Source of the DNA: an uncultured Anaerolineales bacterium
GTDB lineage: Bacteria > Chloroflexota > Anaerolineae > Anaerolineales > UBA4823
Assembly (NCBI GenBank): GCA_903872065.1
Contig: CAIQJJ010000772.1
Span: forward strand, 1-33,602
Direction of reading: 5' to 3'
Length of the DNA stretch: 33,602 nt
The position numbers and the translations under genes are program-made. Positions 15,659 to 24,057 of the stretch are shown piece after piece; the first letter of the stretch is position 1, and every line of letters begins with the position of its first letter. Below the pieces are notes generated by a model. That model did no database searches. It was not told the DNA's origin and saw only the letters and a list, made by a program, of their open reading frames with translations.

Positions 15659-16912
15659 TTAAGCCCAGCCGCGCAGACGCACCGCTTCCGCGACGCGCCC
15701 GACCGCGACCAGGTAAGCCGCCAGGCGATTGTGCACATTGCGCTCTTGCGCCATCTTGTGCACATTCCAAAAAGCGGCGGTCATTTTCTTATCCAGGCGC
15801 TGGTGAACATCCGCCTCTTCCCAGTAATAGTCGTAGGCGTTCTGCACCATCTCAAAGTACGAGACCGTCACACCGCCGGCGTTGCACAGGAAGTCCGGGA
15901 TCACGTAGGCGCCCTTGTCGTGCAAAATGCGATCGGCTTCGGGGGTTGTAGGGCCGTTGGCCAACTCCGCCACGAATTTCGCCTTAATGCGCGCCGCGTT
16001 GCCTTCGTTGATCACATTTTCCAGGGCGGCCGGGATCAACACCGTCACGTCCAGTTCCAGCAGTTCTTCATTGGTGACGAACTGCGCGCCGGGGAAGTTG
16101 ATCACTGAGCCAGTTTTGGCCTTGTGGGCTGAAACCTGCTTGAAATCCAGGCCATTCGGGTTATAGATGCCGCCCCTCGAGTCCGAGACAGCGACGACCT
16201 TCAGCCCGAAGAACTCCTCGCCCAGCTTGTGGGCGAACGAACCAGCGTTGCCATAGCCTTGAATGGCGGTGGTTGCGCCGGCCAGGTCAATATTGAGCGC
16301 CTTGCTGGCCTCGCGCAGGCAGTACATGCCGCCGCGGGCCGTGGCGTCGCCGCGCCCGGCCGAGCCGCCCAACGCCAGAGGTTTGCCGGTGATCATACCG
16401 AACTCATTATACCCCTGCATGAAGGCAAATTCATCCGCCATCCAGGCCATAATTTGCGGCGTGGTATACACATCCGGGGCCGGCACATCCTTCTCCAGGC
16501 CCAAAATGCGCCCCACCTGCCGGATATAAGCGCGGCTCAAGCGCTCCAATTCGCCAGGCGAGAGCGACTTGGGATCGCAGATCACGCCGCCTTTGCCGCC
16601 GCCAAGCGGAATATCCACCACCGCCGTCTTCCACGTCATCCAGGCGGCCAGGGCGCGCACCGTGTCAATCGTCTCGCCGCTGTGGAAGCGCAGCCCGCCT
16701 TTGGTCGGCCCACGCGAGTCGTTGTACTGGACGCGAAAACCATGAAAGATGCGGGTCGTCCCGTCATCCATCTTGACCGGCAGCGTCACATGCAGCTCAC
16801 GCAGCGGCCAGCGCAGCAGTTCATGCACTGCCGGATCAAGCTGAAGCAGTTCAGCCGCTTCGTCGAGCTGGCTTTGCGCCATCTCAAAGGGATTAAATAC
16901 TTTCTCGGACAT
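15659..16912 (-). CDS. gdhA: Glutamate dehydrogenase
   Basis: The 417-residue enzyme interconverts glutamate with 2-oxoglutarate and ammonia. Seen: [18 protein letters not shown] and PLGGGKGGV with the substrate-binding lysines, [19 protein letters not shown], and an NAD(P)-binding Rossmann region [16 protein letters not shown]. The fold is the 410-420 residue hexameric type common in Gram-positives, archaea and Chloroflexota. ATG 16912 is supported by AGGAG; a longer in-frame start upstream is not. It follows the glutamate synthase genes on the same strand after 90 bp that include a perfect hairpin. Its place next to glutamate synthase suggests shared control of ammonia assimilation. Cofactor preference is not readable. 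Confidence 0.95.
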   Translation of the reverse strand: MSEKVFNPFEMAQSQLDEAAELLQLDPAVHELLRWPLRELHVTLPVKMDDGTTRIFHGFRVQYNDSRGPTKGGLRFHSGETIDTVRALAAWMTWKTAVVDIPLGGGKGGVICDPKSLSPGELERLSRAYIRQVGRILGLEKDVPAPDVYTTPQIMAWMADEFAFMQGYNEFGMITGKPLALGGSAGRGDATARGGMYCLREASKALNIDLAGATTAIQGYGNAGSFAHKLGEEFFGLKVVAVSDSRGGIYNPNGLDFKQVSAHKAKTGSVINFPGAQFVTNEELLELDVTVLIPAALENVINEGNAARIKAKFVAELANGPTTPEADRILHDKGAYVIPDFLCNAGGVTVSYFEMVQNAYDYYWEEADVHQRLDKKMTAAFWNVHKMAQERNVHNRLAAYLVAVGRVAEAVRLRGWA

Positions 16913-16964
16913 CTGTTTACTCCTGATACGATGAGGTTGGAGCGACACTTCGCTCTGAAGTTAT

Positions 16965-16989
16965 GCGCTCTCCCCGCCGGGGAGAGCGC
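16965..16989 (-). terminator. 11-bp perfect hairpin between the gltD-like gene and gdhA
   Basis: GCGCTCTCCCC (16965-16975) and GGGGAGAGCGC (16979-16989) enclose a 3-nt loop, just after the upstream gene's stop. A smaller GAGCG/CGCTC hairpin follows toward gdhA. No T-tract exists on the minus strand, so partial termination or an mRNA-stability role is more likely than full stop. Confidence 0.5.
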
Positions 16990-17002
16990 AAATTTTTGTT
17001 CC

Positions 17003-19348
17003 TTATAACTCTTTCTCGGCGCCTTCCAAGAGATTAGGCACCATCGTCCAAATGCCGCAAGGACAGGCCGCGGCGCAGAACCCGCAGCCGATGCACAGTT
17101 CATCATCCACGCGGAACTCATACGCGCCGGAGGGATGCTCAGTGCGCGAAATCGCATTCTGTCCGCAAATGTGGACACAGATATTGCAATCGCGGCAGGT
17201 GCCGCAGGAAATACAGCGCTCGGTTTCGCTGAGAGGGTCAGTCGGGCATTGGTTCAGGCGCGGGGTGAAGTAGATCAACTTCAGGCGGTCTTTGGGAATG
17301 GCCTGCTTCTTGGGCAGCTCAAAACGCACACCGCTGACCTGCGCATGCAGCGCCAGGCCGGCCACCCGCCCCGCCCCAATCGCTTCGGTCAACAAGCCCG
17401 GCTTAACCACGTCGCCAATGGCGTAAATCTTGGGATCGCTGGTCTGCCATTTGTCGTTGGTCGCAATCCAGAAATTCTTGACGCGTTTGATATCTTCCGG
17501 CAGCCAGGTGCTGGCCGGCGTCTCGCCGATGGAGACGATGACAATATCCGCCGGCATAGGCTCGCCCTCTTCAAAGAAGAGATGCCCATCTTCAAAAGCC
17601 TTCACCACCCGCGGCCAGACGATCTTGGTGCCTAAGGCCGTCGCCGATTCTCGTTCACGGCTGGCGCTGGCCGGCTCACGGATGTCCACCGCGGTCACCC
17701 GCACTGCGCCCATCCGCCAGGCAGTCGAACACACATCCATACCCACATCACCCGCCCCCACCACCACCACCGACTTGCCCTTCGGGTTGACCAGCGATTG
17801 GCCAGCATTGGCGCTGGTCAAAAACGCCAGGGCCGACATGGTGGTCTCACTGCCTTTGAAGGGCAGCGAGCGCGGGTTGTGCGCCCCAATCGCTACCACC
17901 ACCCCATCATACTCACTGCGGATTTGCTCGAATTTCTCACGCGTGACTTCGTAGTTGTACTGAACCTTGACCCCCAGGTTGAGGATGCGCTGGATTTCAT
18001 TGCCGACAATCTCATTGGAAAGCCGGTCATGCGGAATGGCGCGCGCCATCTTGCCGCCCAGGGCCACACCGCGCTCAAAGATGGTCACCTCGTGGCCCTT
18101 AAGCGCCAACTGCCAGGCGGCGGATAGACCGCCCACCCCCGAACCGATCACCGCGAACTTTTTGCCTGTGCTGGGGGCCGGGCGCGGGGCGGGCAAATCC
18201 ATCGAGGCCTTGCCCAGCGGGCCGGCCAACACCGCAAAGTCAATCGTCTGCCGCGTGCAGGCGGTCATGCAAGGGTTCGGGCAGGCCGCCCCACAGACCG
18301 AACCGGGGAAAGGACTGTACTGCAAAACCAGTTCCAGCGCCTCGCGGATGCGCCCCTTGCGCAGCAAATTGATGCGATCCTGCGTCGGGATGCCGCTTGG
18401 GCAGGCATACTCGCAGGGCGCAGCAAAAACAGCATTATTCCACACCGGGGAATAGGCGCGATACGCGCCGCGCGCCACCAACGGCACGACCGACCCGGCG
18501 TCAATCACCACATCGCCAAACAGGCCGCCCTGGATCCAGCGCTCGGCGTGAAACTGCTGCAGCGTGCGCCTGGCTTTGGGCTTGGCCTCGCCGTAACTGC
18601 CGCCGTTGGGCGGTCGCACCGCCACGATCTTGCGCCAATCGCTTTGCACCAGCAAGCGGTCGTACAAATCCAGGCGCTCCACCGCTTGCAAAAACTTCGG
18701 CAGCCCGGCGCACAAGAAATCCCAATCCTCTTCACTGAGTTCTTCCTCAACGCGCACATTGGTCGAGAGGCCATCCACCGGGCCGCGCACGTAGACGACG
18801 CCGCCCACCATCCCGATGCAGGCGCGGTCGCCGATCACCGACGACAGATCGTCGCAATCATGGCCGCATACCACGGCGATGCCGCCGCCCATGAACTCAA
18901 ACGAGAACGAGCCGGTGGATTTGAGAATCCACAACTGCGGCGCGTCATAGGCTGGGTCATGCTTCATCAGCGAGCCGGAACGAGTGCCGGCGCGCCCGCC
19001 GATATAGATGACCCCATCCGCCGCGCAGTGACCGGTGGTATCCCCGCCGTCGCCGCGCACCGTGATCGTCGCCCCGGCGTTGAGCCAGCCGACATCGGCC
19101 GAGGCCGGGCCTTCTACCACAATCTCGGTGCCGGGCATACCCATTGAACCCACCCGTTGGCCGGGGTTGCGCACCAAAAACTTGAGCGAACGACCTTCGC
19201 TGTCCCACAGCGGGCCGCCGATGTCATGCTGCCCCGAAGCGTCAATCTCAAATTCGGTTTCGCCAGCTTGCATCGCGCTGTAAACCTGCTGCAGCAGCGC
19301 CTGCGTGGAAATACGCTTATTGTTGGAAAAAGTAGTCAGGTGTTTCAT
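17003..19348 (-). CDS. Glutamate synthase GXGXG domain fused to GltD-like flavoprotein and ferredoxin
   Basis: This 781-residue protein fuses three modules. Residues about 20-240 are the GXGXG beta-helix that normally ends the large GltB subunit (RVGSMGMPGTEIVVEGPASADVGWLNAG...). Residues about 300-700 are a GltD-like NAD(P)H oxidoreductase with an N-terminal cysteine-rich cluster domain (CEYACPSGIPTQ, CGAACPNPC), an FAD motif GSGVGG (402-407) and an NAD(P) motif GAGDVG (531-536). The C-terminus is a ferredoxin with CISCGTCRDCNIC and CIGCGFCAAACPCGIW. It would pass electrons from NAD(P)H to the FMN subunit encoded just upstream. ATG 19348 follows AGAGG, 22 bp after the previous stop. This split/fused layout is archaeal-like and differs from proteobacterial GltBD. 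Confidence 0.9.
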   Translation of the reverse strand: MKHLTTFSNNKRISTQALLQQVYSAMQAGETEFEIDASGQHDIGGPLWDSEGRSLKFLVRNPGQRVGSMGMPGTEIVVEGPASADVGWLNAGATITVRGDGGDTTGHCAADGVIYIGGRAGTRSGSLMKHDPAYDAPQLWILKSTGSFSFEFMGGGIAVVCGHDCDDLSSVIGDRACIGMVGGVVYVRGPVDGLSTNVRVEEELSEEDWDFLCAGLPKFLQAVERLDLYDRLLVQSDWRKIVAVRPPNGGSYGEAKPKARRTLQQFHAERWIQGGLFGDVVIDAGSVVPLVARGAYRAYSPVWNNAVFAAPCEYACPSGIPTQDRINLLRKGRIREALELVLQYSPFPGSVCGAACPNPCMTACTRQTIDFAVLAGPLGKASMDLPAPRPAPSTGKKFAVIGSGVGGLSAAWQLALKGHEVTIFERGVALGGKMARAIPHDRLSNEIVGNEIQRILNLGVKVQYNYEVTREKFEQIRSEYDGVVVAIGAHNPRSLPFKGSETTMSALAFLTSANAGQSLVNPKGKSVVVVGAGDVGMDVCSTAWRMGAVRVTAVDIREPASASRERESATALGTKIVWPRVVKAFEDGHLFFEEGEPMPADIVIVSIGETPASTWLPEDIKRVKNFWIATNDKWQTSDPKIYAIGDVVKPGLLTEAIGAGRVAGLALHAQVSGVRFELPKKQAIPKDRLKLIYFTPRLNQCPTDPLSETERCISCGTCRDCNICVHICGQNAISRTEHPSGAYEFRVDDELCIGCGFCAAACPCGIWTMVPNLLEGAEKEL

Positions 19349-19370
19349 CGCATACCTCTAAAAGCAAACC

Positions 19371-21146
19371 CTAGCACGCATACGCAATCTGCAAACGTTC
19401 GCTGACGCTCTTGTTCATGGCGATCAAAGCGTCCGAACGGCCAATCGGCAGGCTGGAGTTGCCAATCGGCGCCATTAATTTCTTCAGCTCAACATCCAGC
19501 GCCAGGAAATAATCCACAATATTTTGCGCCACTGCATCCACATCCAGGCGCGCTACCAGGCGCGGATCCTGTGTGCAGATGCCCACCGGGCAGTGGCCGG
19601 TGTTGCAGGCGTTGCAGCGACCTTTTTCGTTGCCCACGCAGCCTGCCAGTTGCAAGATAATCTTGGCGGCAAAGACGCCGCTCGCGCCCAGGCAGATCGC
19701 CTTGAAGGCGTCCGCCGCCAGGTCGCCGGTATCGCCAAAACCGCCGCCGGCAAACAGCGGAATTTGCCCCTGCCGTCCCTGGTCAACCGCCGCCAGGTAA
19801 CAATCGCGCAGCTTGGAGAGGATCGGGTGGCCGGTGTGATCGAGCGAGACCTCGTGCGCCGCGCCCGTGCCGCCCGAAATACCGTCCAGGAAGAAACCGC
19901 CGACGATATGATAGGGATCGCGCACCAGGTTGTTGAACACCGCCACGCTGGTGGCGCTGGCAGCGACCTTGATCGCCACCGGCACGCGGAACTTAAAGGC
20001 CGCGTTCATACTCAAAAACATCTTCTGCACCGATTCTTCAATCGAGTACAGGCCCTGGTGATTGGGCGGGGAGAGCAGGTCGGCCTTGGGCACGCCGCGG
20101 ATGGCCTGGATGTGCGGGGCGACCTTCTCCGCCGGCAGCAAGCCACCGTCGCCCGGCTTGGCTCCCTGGCCGATCTTGATCAAAACCGCCGCCGGGTCAG
20201 CAACCATCTCAGGCATGGCTTTGATAATGCGGTTCCAGCCAAAATGCCCGGAGGCGATCTGAATGATGAAATACTTCAAAAATTCCGACTTGAGCAAACG
20301 GCTGGGCATGCCGCCCTCGCCGGAAGACATGCGCACCGGCAAATGGTATTCCTCATTGAGGTAAGCCACCGCCATCGTCACCGCCTCCCACATGCGCCAG
20401 GAAAGCGCCCCCACCGACATATCGCCGATCATCACCGGGTAAATCCAGCGCAGCGGCGGGGCCCACCCATCCATCACCAGCTTGCCGTTCTCAACCTTAA
20501 AGGGCAGTTCGTCCGGCGGCAGGTTGCGCCCGAGCGGGGTGAGCAGGTCGAAGGTGTGGCGCGAGGCATCCAGCGAGGGGTCGGTCATCTGGCTGATGCG
20601 CCCGACCTTGATCGTATCCAGCACGCGGAAGGGCAGGTGATGGCCGCGCCCGCCGCGCTTGATCGGCGAGCCGCCCTGCCGCGCCACCAGCGGGAAGCGG
20701 TTGTGCTCGTTATACACCGGGCGGATCGAATTGGTGGGGCAAACCTTTTCACACATCATACAGCCGCGGCAGTAGTGCTTGGGGTCATTGACCTGCTTAA
20801 TGGCCATGATCACCTGGGAATTGTCCACCGGGTTGGGGAAGCTGCCCATTGAAAGCGTCTGCCCCTGGCGCTGCAAGCGCGGCTCAATCGAGCCAAATGT
20901 GCAGGTCGAGACGCAGGAGCCGCAGCGGATGCAGGTATCCGAATTCCACTTGATCTTCCAGGGAAAATCCACCGGGTTGACATCCCGCACATAAGTCGGT
21001 TGGATGGCGTAGGCGCGGTTGGCATCCAGGCCTTTGACGGCCGGCGCAGTGACCATATTGGCCGGCTTCTTTTCCAGGCCGTTGCCGTTGCTGCGCACTT
21101 TGACATCGTCAAGTTTCACATCAGGGATTTTATTTACTGGATCCAT
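19371..21146 (-). CDS. Glutamate synthase FMN-binding synthase subunit with ferredoxin domain
   Basis: The 591-residue protein is the archaeal-type central GltB unit. Near residues 68-140 it has two [4Fe-4S] motifs (CIRCGSCVSTC and CRGCMMCEKVCP). The FMN-binding barrel follows with PVMIGDMSVGALSW, SSGEGGMPSRLL, KIGQGAKPGDGGLLP and DGISGGTGAA. Near the end, CVGNEKGRCNACNTGHCP holds the [3Fe-4S] cysteines. It converts 2-oxoglutarate plus ammonia, delivered by the amidotransferase, to glutamate. ATG 21146 follows GGAG and overlaps the amidotransferase stop by 13 nt; the longer frame upstream is shadow. It works with the flanking amidotransferase and GXGXG/GltD genes as one enzyme. Confidence 0.93.
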   Translation of the reverse strand: MDPVNKIPDVKLDDVKVRSNGNGLEKKPANMVTAPAVKGLDANRAYAIQPTYVRDVNPVDFPWKIKWNSDTCIRCGSCVSTCTFGSIEPRLQRQGQTLSMGSFPNPVDNSQVIMAIKQVNDPKHYCRGCMMCEKVCPTNSIRPVYNEHNRFPLVARQGGSPIKRGGRGHHLPFRVLDTIKVGRISQMTDPSLDASRHTFDLLTPLGRNLPPDELPFKVENGKLVMDGWAPPLRWIYPVMIGDMSVGALSWRMWEAVTMAVAYLNEEYHLPVRMSSGEGGMPSRLLKSEFLKYFIIQIASGHFGWNRIIKAMPEMVADPAAVLIKIGQGAKPGDGGLLPAEKVAPHIQAIRGVPKADLLSPPNHQGLYSIEESVQKMFLSMNAAFKFRVPVAIKVAASATSVAVFNNLVRDPYHIVGGFFLDGISGGTGAAHEVSLDHTGHPILSKLRDCYLAAVDQGRQGQIPLFAGGGFGDTGDLAADAFKAICLGASGVFAAKIILQLAGCVGNEKGRCNACNTGHCPVGICTQDPRLVARLDVDAVAQNIVDYFLALDVELKKLMAPIGNSSLPIGRSDALIAMNKSVSERLQIAYAC

Positions 21147-22240
21147 TGCTGTATCTCCAGATTGTTGTTGATCATGACGGTTTCGCGTTCGGCCGGGTAC
21201 AGATCGCGATCGGTATTGCGCTTGGGCAGGATCATGTTGACGCCGCACACCTCAGACGCTACCGCAATCATGTCGCCATCGCGGCCGATCACCAATGGAC
21301 GCAGTTTCTTGGCGTCGGCGACAATGCCCATATTGCCCTCCGGGGTGACAAAAATAACCGTGTTCGGGCCATTGATCTCCAAATGCTGCAGTGACTGGCG
21401 GATGCGCTGCAAGACCGGCGCATCGGGCCGGCGGCTGATCTCTTCGTGCGACAAAGGCGTCACCACATGCTTGTAATAGGCGAGCGGCCAGCCCAGGACT
21501 TCGGTCACATAGTGCAAAGTGTACAGGAAGCACTGCGTATCCGACTCAAAACCGATGTAACCGGGGTGCTTGCCCTGCTGAAATTCTTTATTCTTCTGGT
21601 AAAAAGTGTTTTCGCCATTGCCCATCAACGTGTAGCCCCCCAGGAAAAACGGGTGCGCGGCGTAGCGCACAATGCGGTAATTGGTGTTCTGGCGGCACTG
21701 CGCCGAAATCACGCGCGCTTTCAACCAGTGATCCTCATTCCACAACTGGAAATAGGTGCCGATATCGCGCGGGTCGCCCACTTCCTTCAATGTCAGCACA
21801 TCCGGCCAAAAAGAGTAGACATAGCCCTGCCCATCCTGGTTGAGCAACTGCCGCAGCTTGAGACGGGTGTCCACCAGCAAGAGCTTTTTCTCATCCCAGG
21901 GCCGGTTGGTAAAATGCTCCGGGTAACGATAGTTGCGGAAGACGTAATGCGGCATCTTCTGAAAATCCAGCCCCGGCAGATCGTCCACATCGGGCTGATA
22001 GTCAAACTTGGGCGTAAAGCCCAGATCATCCAGAAATTTCTCGGCGCGGTACAGACCTTCCGAGGTGCAGGCCATCGAGAGCAGCGGAAAACGTTTGAAA
22101 TTGGCGAACGCCCCACCCAGGTCTTGCATCACCATCGCAAAGCCTGAGTTATCATGGCCTTTTTGCATCGCCAACATCATACGCAAAGCCAGCGCAGTCG
22201 AGACAGGTTCTTTAGACTTGATAGCAGCCATTCGACACAT
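21134..22240 (-). CDS. Glutamate synthase amidotransferase subunit (class II GATase)
   Basis: The 368-residue protein begins MCRMAAIKSKEPVSTALALR, exposing the catalytic Cys2 of an N-terminal-nucleophile glutamine amidotransferase, followed by GHDNSGFAMVMQDLGG. Later FVTPEGNMGIVADAKKLRPLVIGRDGDM fits the GltB/GlxB amidotransferase. It hydrolyses glutamine and channels ammonia to the FMN subunit. ATG 22240 is chosen because it leaves Cys at position 2 after Met removal and has AAGGAG at good distance; the longer frame would bury the nucleophile. It is the first gene of the nitrogen-assimilation operon and lies behind an attenuator-like leader. Confidence 0.93.
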   Translation of the reverse strand: MCRMAAIKSKEPVSTALALRMMLAMQKGHDNSGFAMVMQDLGGAFANFKRFPLLSMACTSEGLYRAEKFLDDLGFTPKFDYQPDVDDLPGLDFQKMPHYVFRNYRYPEHFTNRPWDEKKLLLVDTRLKLRQLLNQDGQGYVYSFWPDVLTLKEVGDPRDIGTYFQLWNEDHWLKARVISAQCRQNTNYRIVRYAAHPFFLGGYTLMGNGENTFYQKNKEFQQGKHPGYIGFESDTQCFLYTLHYVTEVLGWPLAYYKHVVTPLSHEEISRRPDAPVLQRIRQSLQHLEINGPNTVIFVTPEGNMGIVADAKKLRPLVIGRDGDMIAVASEVCGVNMILPKRNTDRDLYPAERETVMINNNLEIQQWIQ

Positions 22241-22335
22241 AAGCAAACTCCTTTTCCAGGGCAGATACTCTTTGCCCAAAATCGCAGCAGCGACAATGCG
22301 ACATTTGCACACCTATCGCCGCCGAGAATACCGAT

Positions 22336-22368
22336 AAAAAAAGGGCTGCTCTTTTGCTTGAGCAGCCC
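22336..22368 (-). terminator. Attenuator terminator in the glutamate synthase leader
   Basis: On the minus strand GGGCTGCTC (22368-22360), an 8-nt loop, and GAGCAGCCC (22351-22343) are followed by seven T residues (22342-22336). It lies about 95 nt upstream of the amidotransferase ATG, pointing into the operon, so it must be read through for expression. Confidence 0.85.
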
Positions 22369-22418
22369 CCGTAAATTCTGAGGATTTCTATTGCTACACC
22401 GATTCGATCAACAGGTAT

Positions 22419-22426
22419 GGCTGCTC
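22419..22426 (-). promoter_or_regulatory. Antiterminator segment overlapping the leader stop codon
   Basis: Minus-strand GAGCAGCC (22426-22419) is identical to the 3' arm of the terminator and can therefore capture its 5' arm, GGCTGCTC, preventing termination. It starts inside the leader-peptide stop codon, so a ribosome sitting at that stop would cover it. Confidence 0.6.
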
Positions 22427-22499
22427 AACACTGATGGATTACGCTCCCATCAGCGGCCATAGCACGGTCGGTCATAGCAGTCATAGAAACCAGATTCAT
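22425..22499 (-). CDS. Putative 24-residue leader peptide of the glutamate synthase operon
   Basis: ATG at 22499 is preceded by AGGA seven bases upstream and reads 24 codons to TGA (22427-22425): it begins MNLVSMTAMTDRAMAADG and ends VIHQC. Four Met and four Ala codons, and one Gln codon just before the end, are present; there is no run of Glu or Gln codons, so the regulatory signal is unclear. A perfect CTGATGG/CCATCAG hairpin (22431-22453) lies within its second half. The position of its stop on the antiterminator segment argues that its translation matters. Confidence 0.45.
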   Translation of the reverse strand: MNLVSMTAMTDRAMAADGSVIHQC

Positions 22500-22546
22500 G
22501 GTGTGATCCTGTTGCGAGAACTCTGAATAAAAACCTTACGAGCCTA

Positions 22547-22574
22547 AGTTTACTGTTTTGTCACAGAAAGTCCA
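22547..22574 (-). promoter_or_regulatory. Candidate promoter of the glutamate synthase operon
   Basis: Minus-strand TGGACT (22574-22569), a 16-nt spacer and TAAACT (22552-22547) give a moderate sigma70 match. A start near 22541 would leave about 40 nt before the leader peptide. An identical-quality alternative was not found. Confidence 0.35.
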
Positions 22575-23009
22575 TTGACATTAAACCTGAAATTTGTGGT
22601 TCACTTTTAGGTAATTTGCCTATACTTCCATCCGCGCGCGCCGAATCCACCGCGGGGACGCGGCGGGAAAACATGCGCGTTAGAATTCAGCTTTGCGCGG
22701 CGGCGTAGGCGTTGTTTTGCGCGGGATGTGGGGAAGCGTCCGCTGGTTCAAACCAGCGGTTGATATGGGAAACCAACTGAAGTTGGTTGGGAAGTCTGGC
22801 GCAGTGGGCGCGCTCGAGGTTGACCAGGGCATGGGAAGATCAGCCCTGGCGCGCCGATTGCATTATAATTATGAAGCAGATAGATGGATTTGACCTGCCG
22901 CGCCGCCGATGGCAAATCCGCAGGAAGTCTTGTGGGTTTGCTCATCTTCTGCGGGCGCTGCGTCAGAAGGCAGGAAAGCAAGGTATTTGGGTCATCAGCA
23001 GGAATTACC
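22575..23009. other. Intergenic region rich in hairpins between the glt operon and the CARF gene
   Basis: No gene is supported in this roughly 435-base gap. It holds GC-rich low-complexity sequence (22632-22740), three perfect short palindromes (22740-22855), and a -10-like TATAAT at 22864-22869 without a good -35. Open frames starting at 22871 and 22884 run through but show no coding character; the latter is merely the in-frame extension of the CARF gene. It holds no CRISPR repeats. Confidence 0.6.
22740..22855 (+). repeat. Cluster of three perfect palindromes upstream of the CARF-HTH gene
   Basis: CCGCTGGTT/AACCAGCGG (22740-22759), AACCAACT/AGTTGGTT with a GA loop (22771-22788), and CCAGGGC/GCCCTGG (22824-22849). 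The last sits within an outer GGCGCGC/GCGCGCC stem (22807-22855). Such short back-to-back hairpins look like dispersed palindromic repeats or a folded RNA. They lie immediately before the TATAAT at 22864. Confidence 0.5.
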
Positions 23010-23891
23010 ATGTCAGATCATCCTCAAACAAGTTTGGTTTGTACTCTGGGTGGGCAGCCGCAGATCGTAACGTTTACTTTGGATGCGCTCTTACAGCGCG
23101 GCGAAGCAATGGATGAGGTTTTTGTGGTGTATATGGCCGCCAATCCACGCTACCGCCAGGCTTATCAACGCCTGGCAGATGAGTTTGCCGGCGGCCGCTA
23201 CGCCGGCAGGCCCTGCCGCCTGCATGGGGAAGCAGTGCGGTTGGGAGACCAGGCTTTGGCAGAGGCGCGCCAGCCGGCGGAAGTAGACGCGGTCTGGCAG
23301 ACTTTTTACCGCTTGCTGGGTGGTTTGAAGGCGCAGAATCGGCATGTTCACTTGAGTTTGACAGGCGGACGGCGGGTGATGGCTCTATTGGCTTGCGCGG
23401 TGGCGCCCTTGCTCTTGACGCCTGGAGATAAAATCTGGCATCTTCATACCCCAGAGGAGGTCATCACCCTGGCGCAAGAGGGAGCGATGATGCACACGCC
23501 GCCGGAAACCGGGGTGCATTTGATTGAGGTGCCGTTGGTCGCGTGGGGATCCTACTTTCCGGGGGTGCGTGGGTTGTTGGGACGGTCGCCCCAAGAAGCG
23601 CGAGCCGTCCACCTGGGCTTATTGGACGAGAATGAACGTGCGCGCTGTCGCCAGGTGTGGGAGCAAATCAACCCGCGCCAACGAGATGCGCTGCGCGCCC
23701 TTTGCGAACATCCGACGCGAGAATTGGCCGCCAAAGAATTGTACATCAGCGTCGGCACCCTGGACGATCATAAGACGGAAATTCTGCGCCGCTGCCGCCA
23801 GGCCTGGCAGGTGGAGGCGGGGCAAAAATTGGATGTGGTTTTCTTGCGCCAAAAGTTCAAGCCTTTTTTGGCGCTGCTGAACGAAGGATAA
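23010..23891 (+). CDS. CARF-domain (NE0113/Csm6-like) protein with LuxR-type helix-turn-helix
   Basis: The 293-residue protein starts with TSLVCTLGGQPQIVTFTLDALL, the signature of the NE0113 CRISPR-associated family (often named ring nuclease Csm6), then LSLTGGRRVMALLACAVAPLL at about residues 115-135; this is a CARF fold for cyclic-oligoadenylate binding. Residues 220-265 (INPRQRDALRALCEH... YISVGTLDDHKTEILRRC) match a LuxR/GerE DNA-binding helix-turn-helix position by position. No HEPN RxxxxH site was seen. The likely role is a signal-dependent regulator, possibly also degrading the ligand. ATG 23010, with AGGAA upstream, is preferred over 22884, whose extra 42 residues look non-coding. It precedes cmr1 by 166 bp in the same direction. 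Confidence 0.82.
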   Translation: MSDHPQTSLVCTLGGQPQIVTFTLDALLQRGEAMDEVFVVYMAANPRYRQAYQRLADEFAGGRYAGRPCRLHGEAVRLGDQALAEARQPAEVDAVWQTFYRLLGGLKAQNRHVHLSLTGGRRVMALLACAVAPLLLTPGDKIWHLHTPEEVITLAQEGAMMHTPPETGVHLIEVPLVAWGSYFPGVRGLLGRSPQEARAVHLGLLDENERARCRQVWEQINPRQRDALRALCEHPTRELAAKELYISVGTLDDHKTEILRRCRQAWQVEAGQKLDVVFLRQKFKPFLALLNEG

Positions 23892-23911
23892 CCCTGCCGG
23901 TTGTGAGCATC

Positions 23912-23941
23912 ATCCGCGCCGGTTCGGAAATTTTTCCGCGC
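23912..23941 (+). repeat. Hairpin with 12-mer shared with the region before cas8b
   Basis: CGGAAA (23925-23930) and TTTCCG (23933-23938) form a short palindrome. The preceding ATCCGCGCCGGT (23912-23923) recurs exactly at 31845-31856. The site lies just after the CARF-HTH stop and before cmr1. It may be a shared regulator site, terminator remnant or dispersed repeat. Confidence 0.35.
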
Positions 23942-24057
23942 GACTGGGGATGACAAACAGAACCTGACAGGCTAAGATTTTGATCCACGCCGGGGCGATT
24001 TATGTCCCGAGGGCGGAGCGCGGCAGTTTATGAAGTCAATTTTTGGAAGGAGGCTAT

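Noticed and set aside
22575-22580. Plus-strand TTGACA as -35 for the CARF gene
   Set aside because: No -10 is found at 16-18 nt; the nearby TATACT at 22621 and TATAAT at 22864 are at wrong distances.
22884-23009. Longer start for the CARF-HTH gene
   Set aside because: The added 42 residues do not resemble the family, which begins a few residues before CTLGGQPQIV; AGGAA supports ATG 23010.
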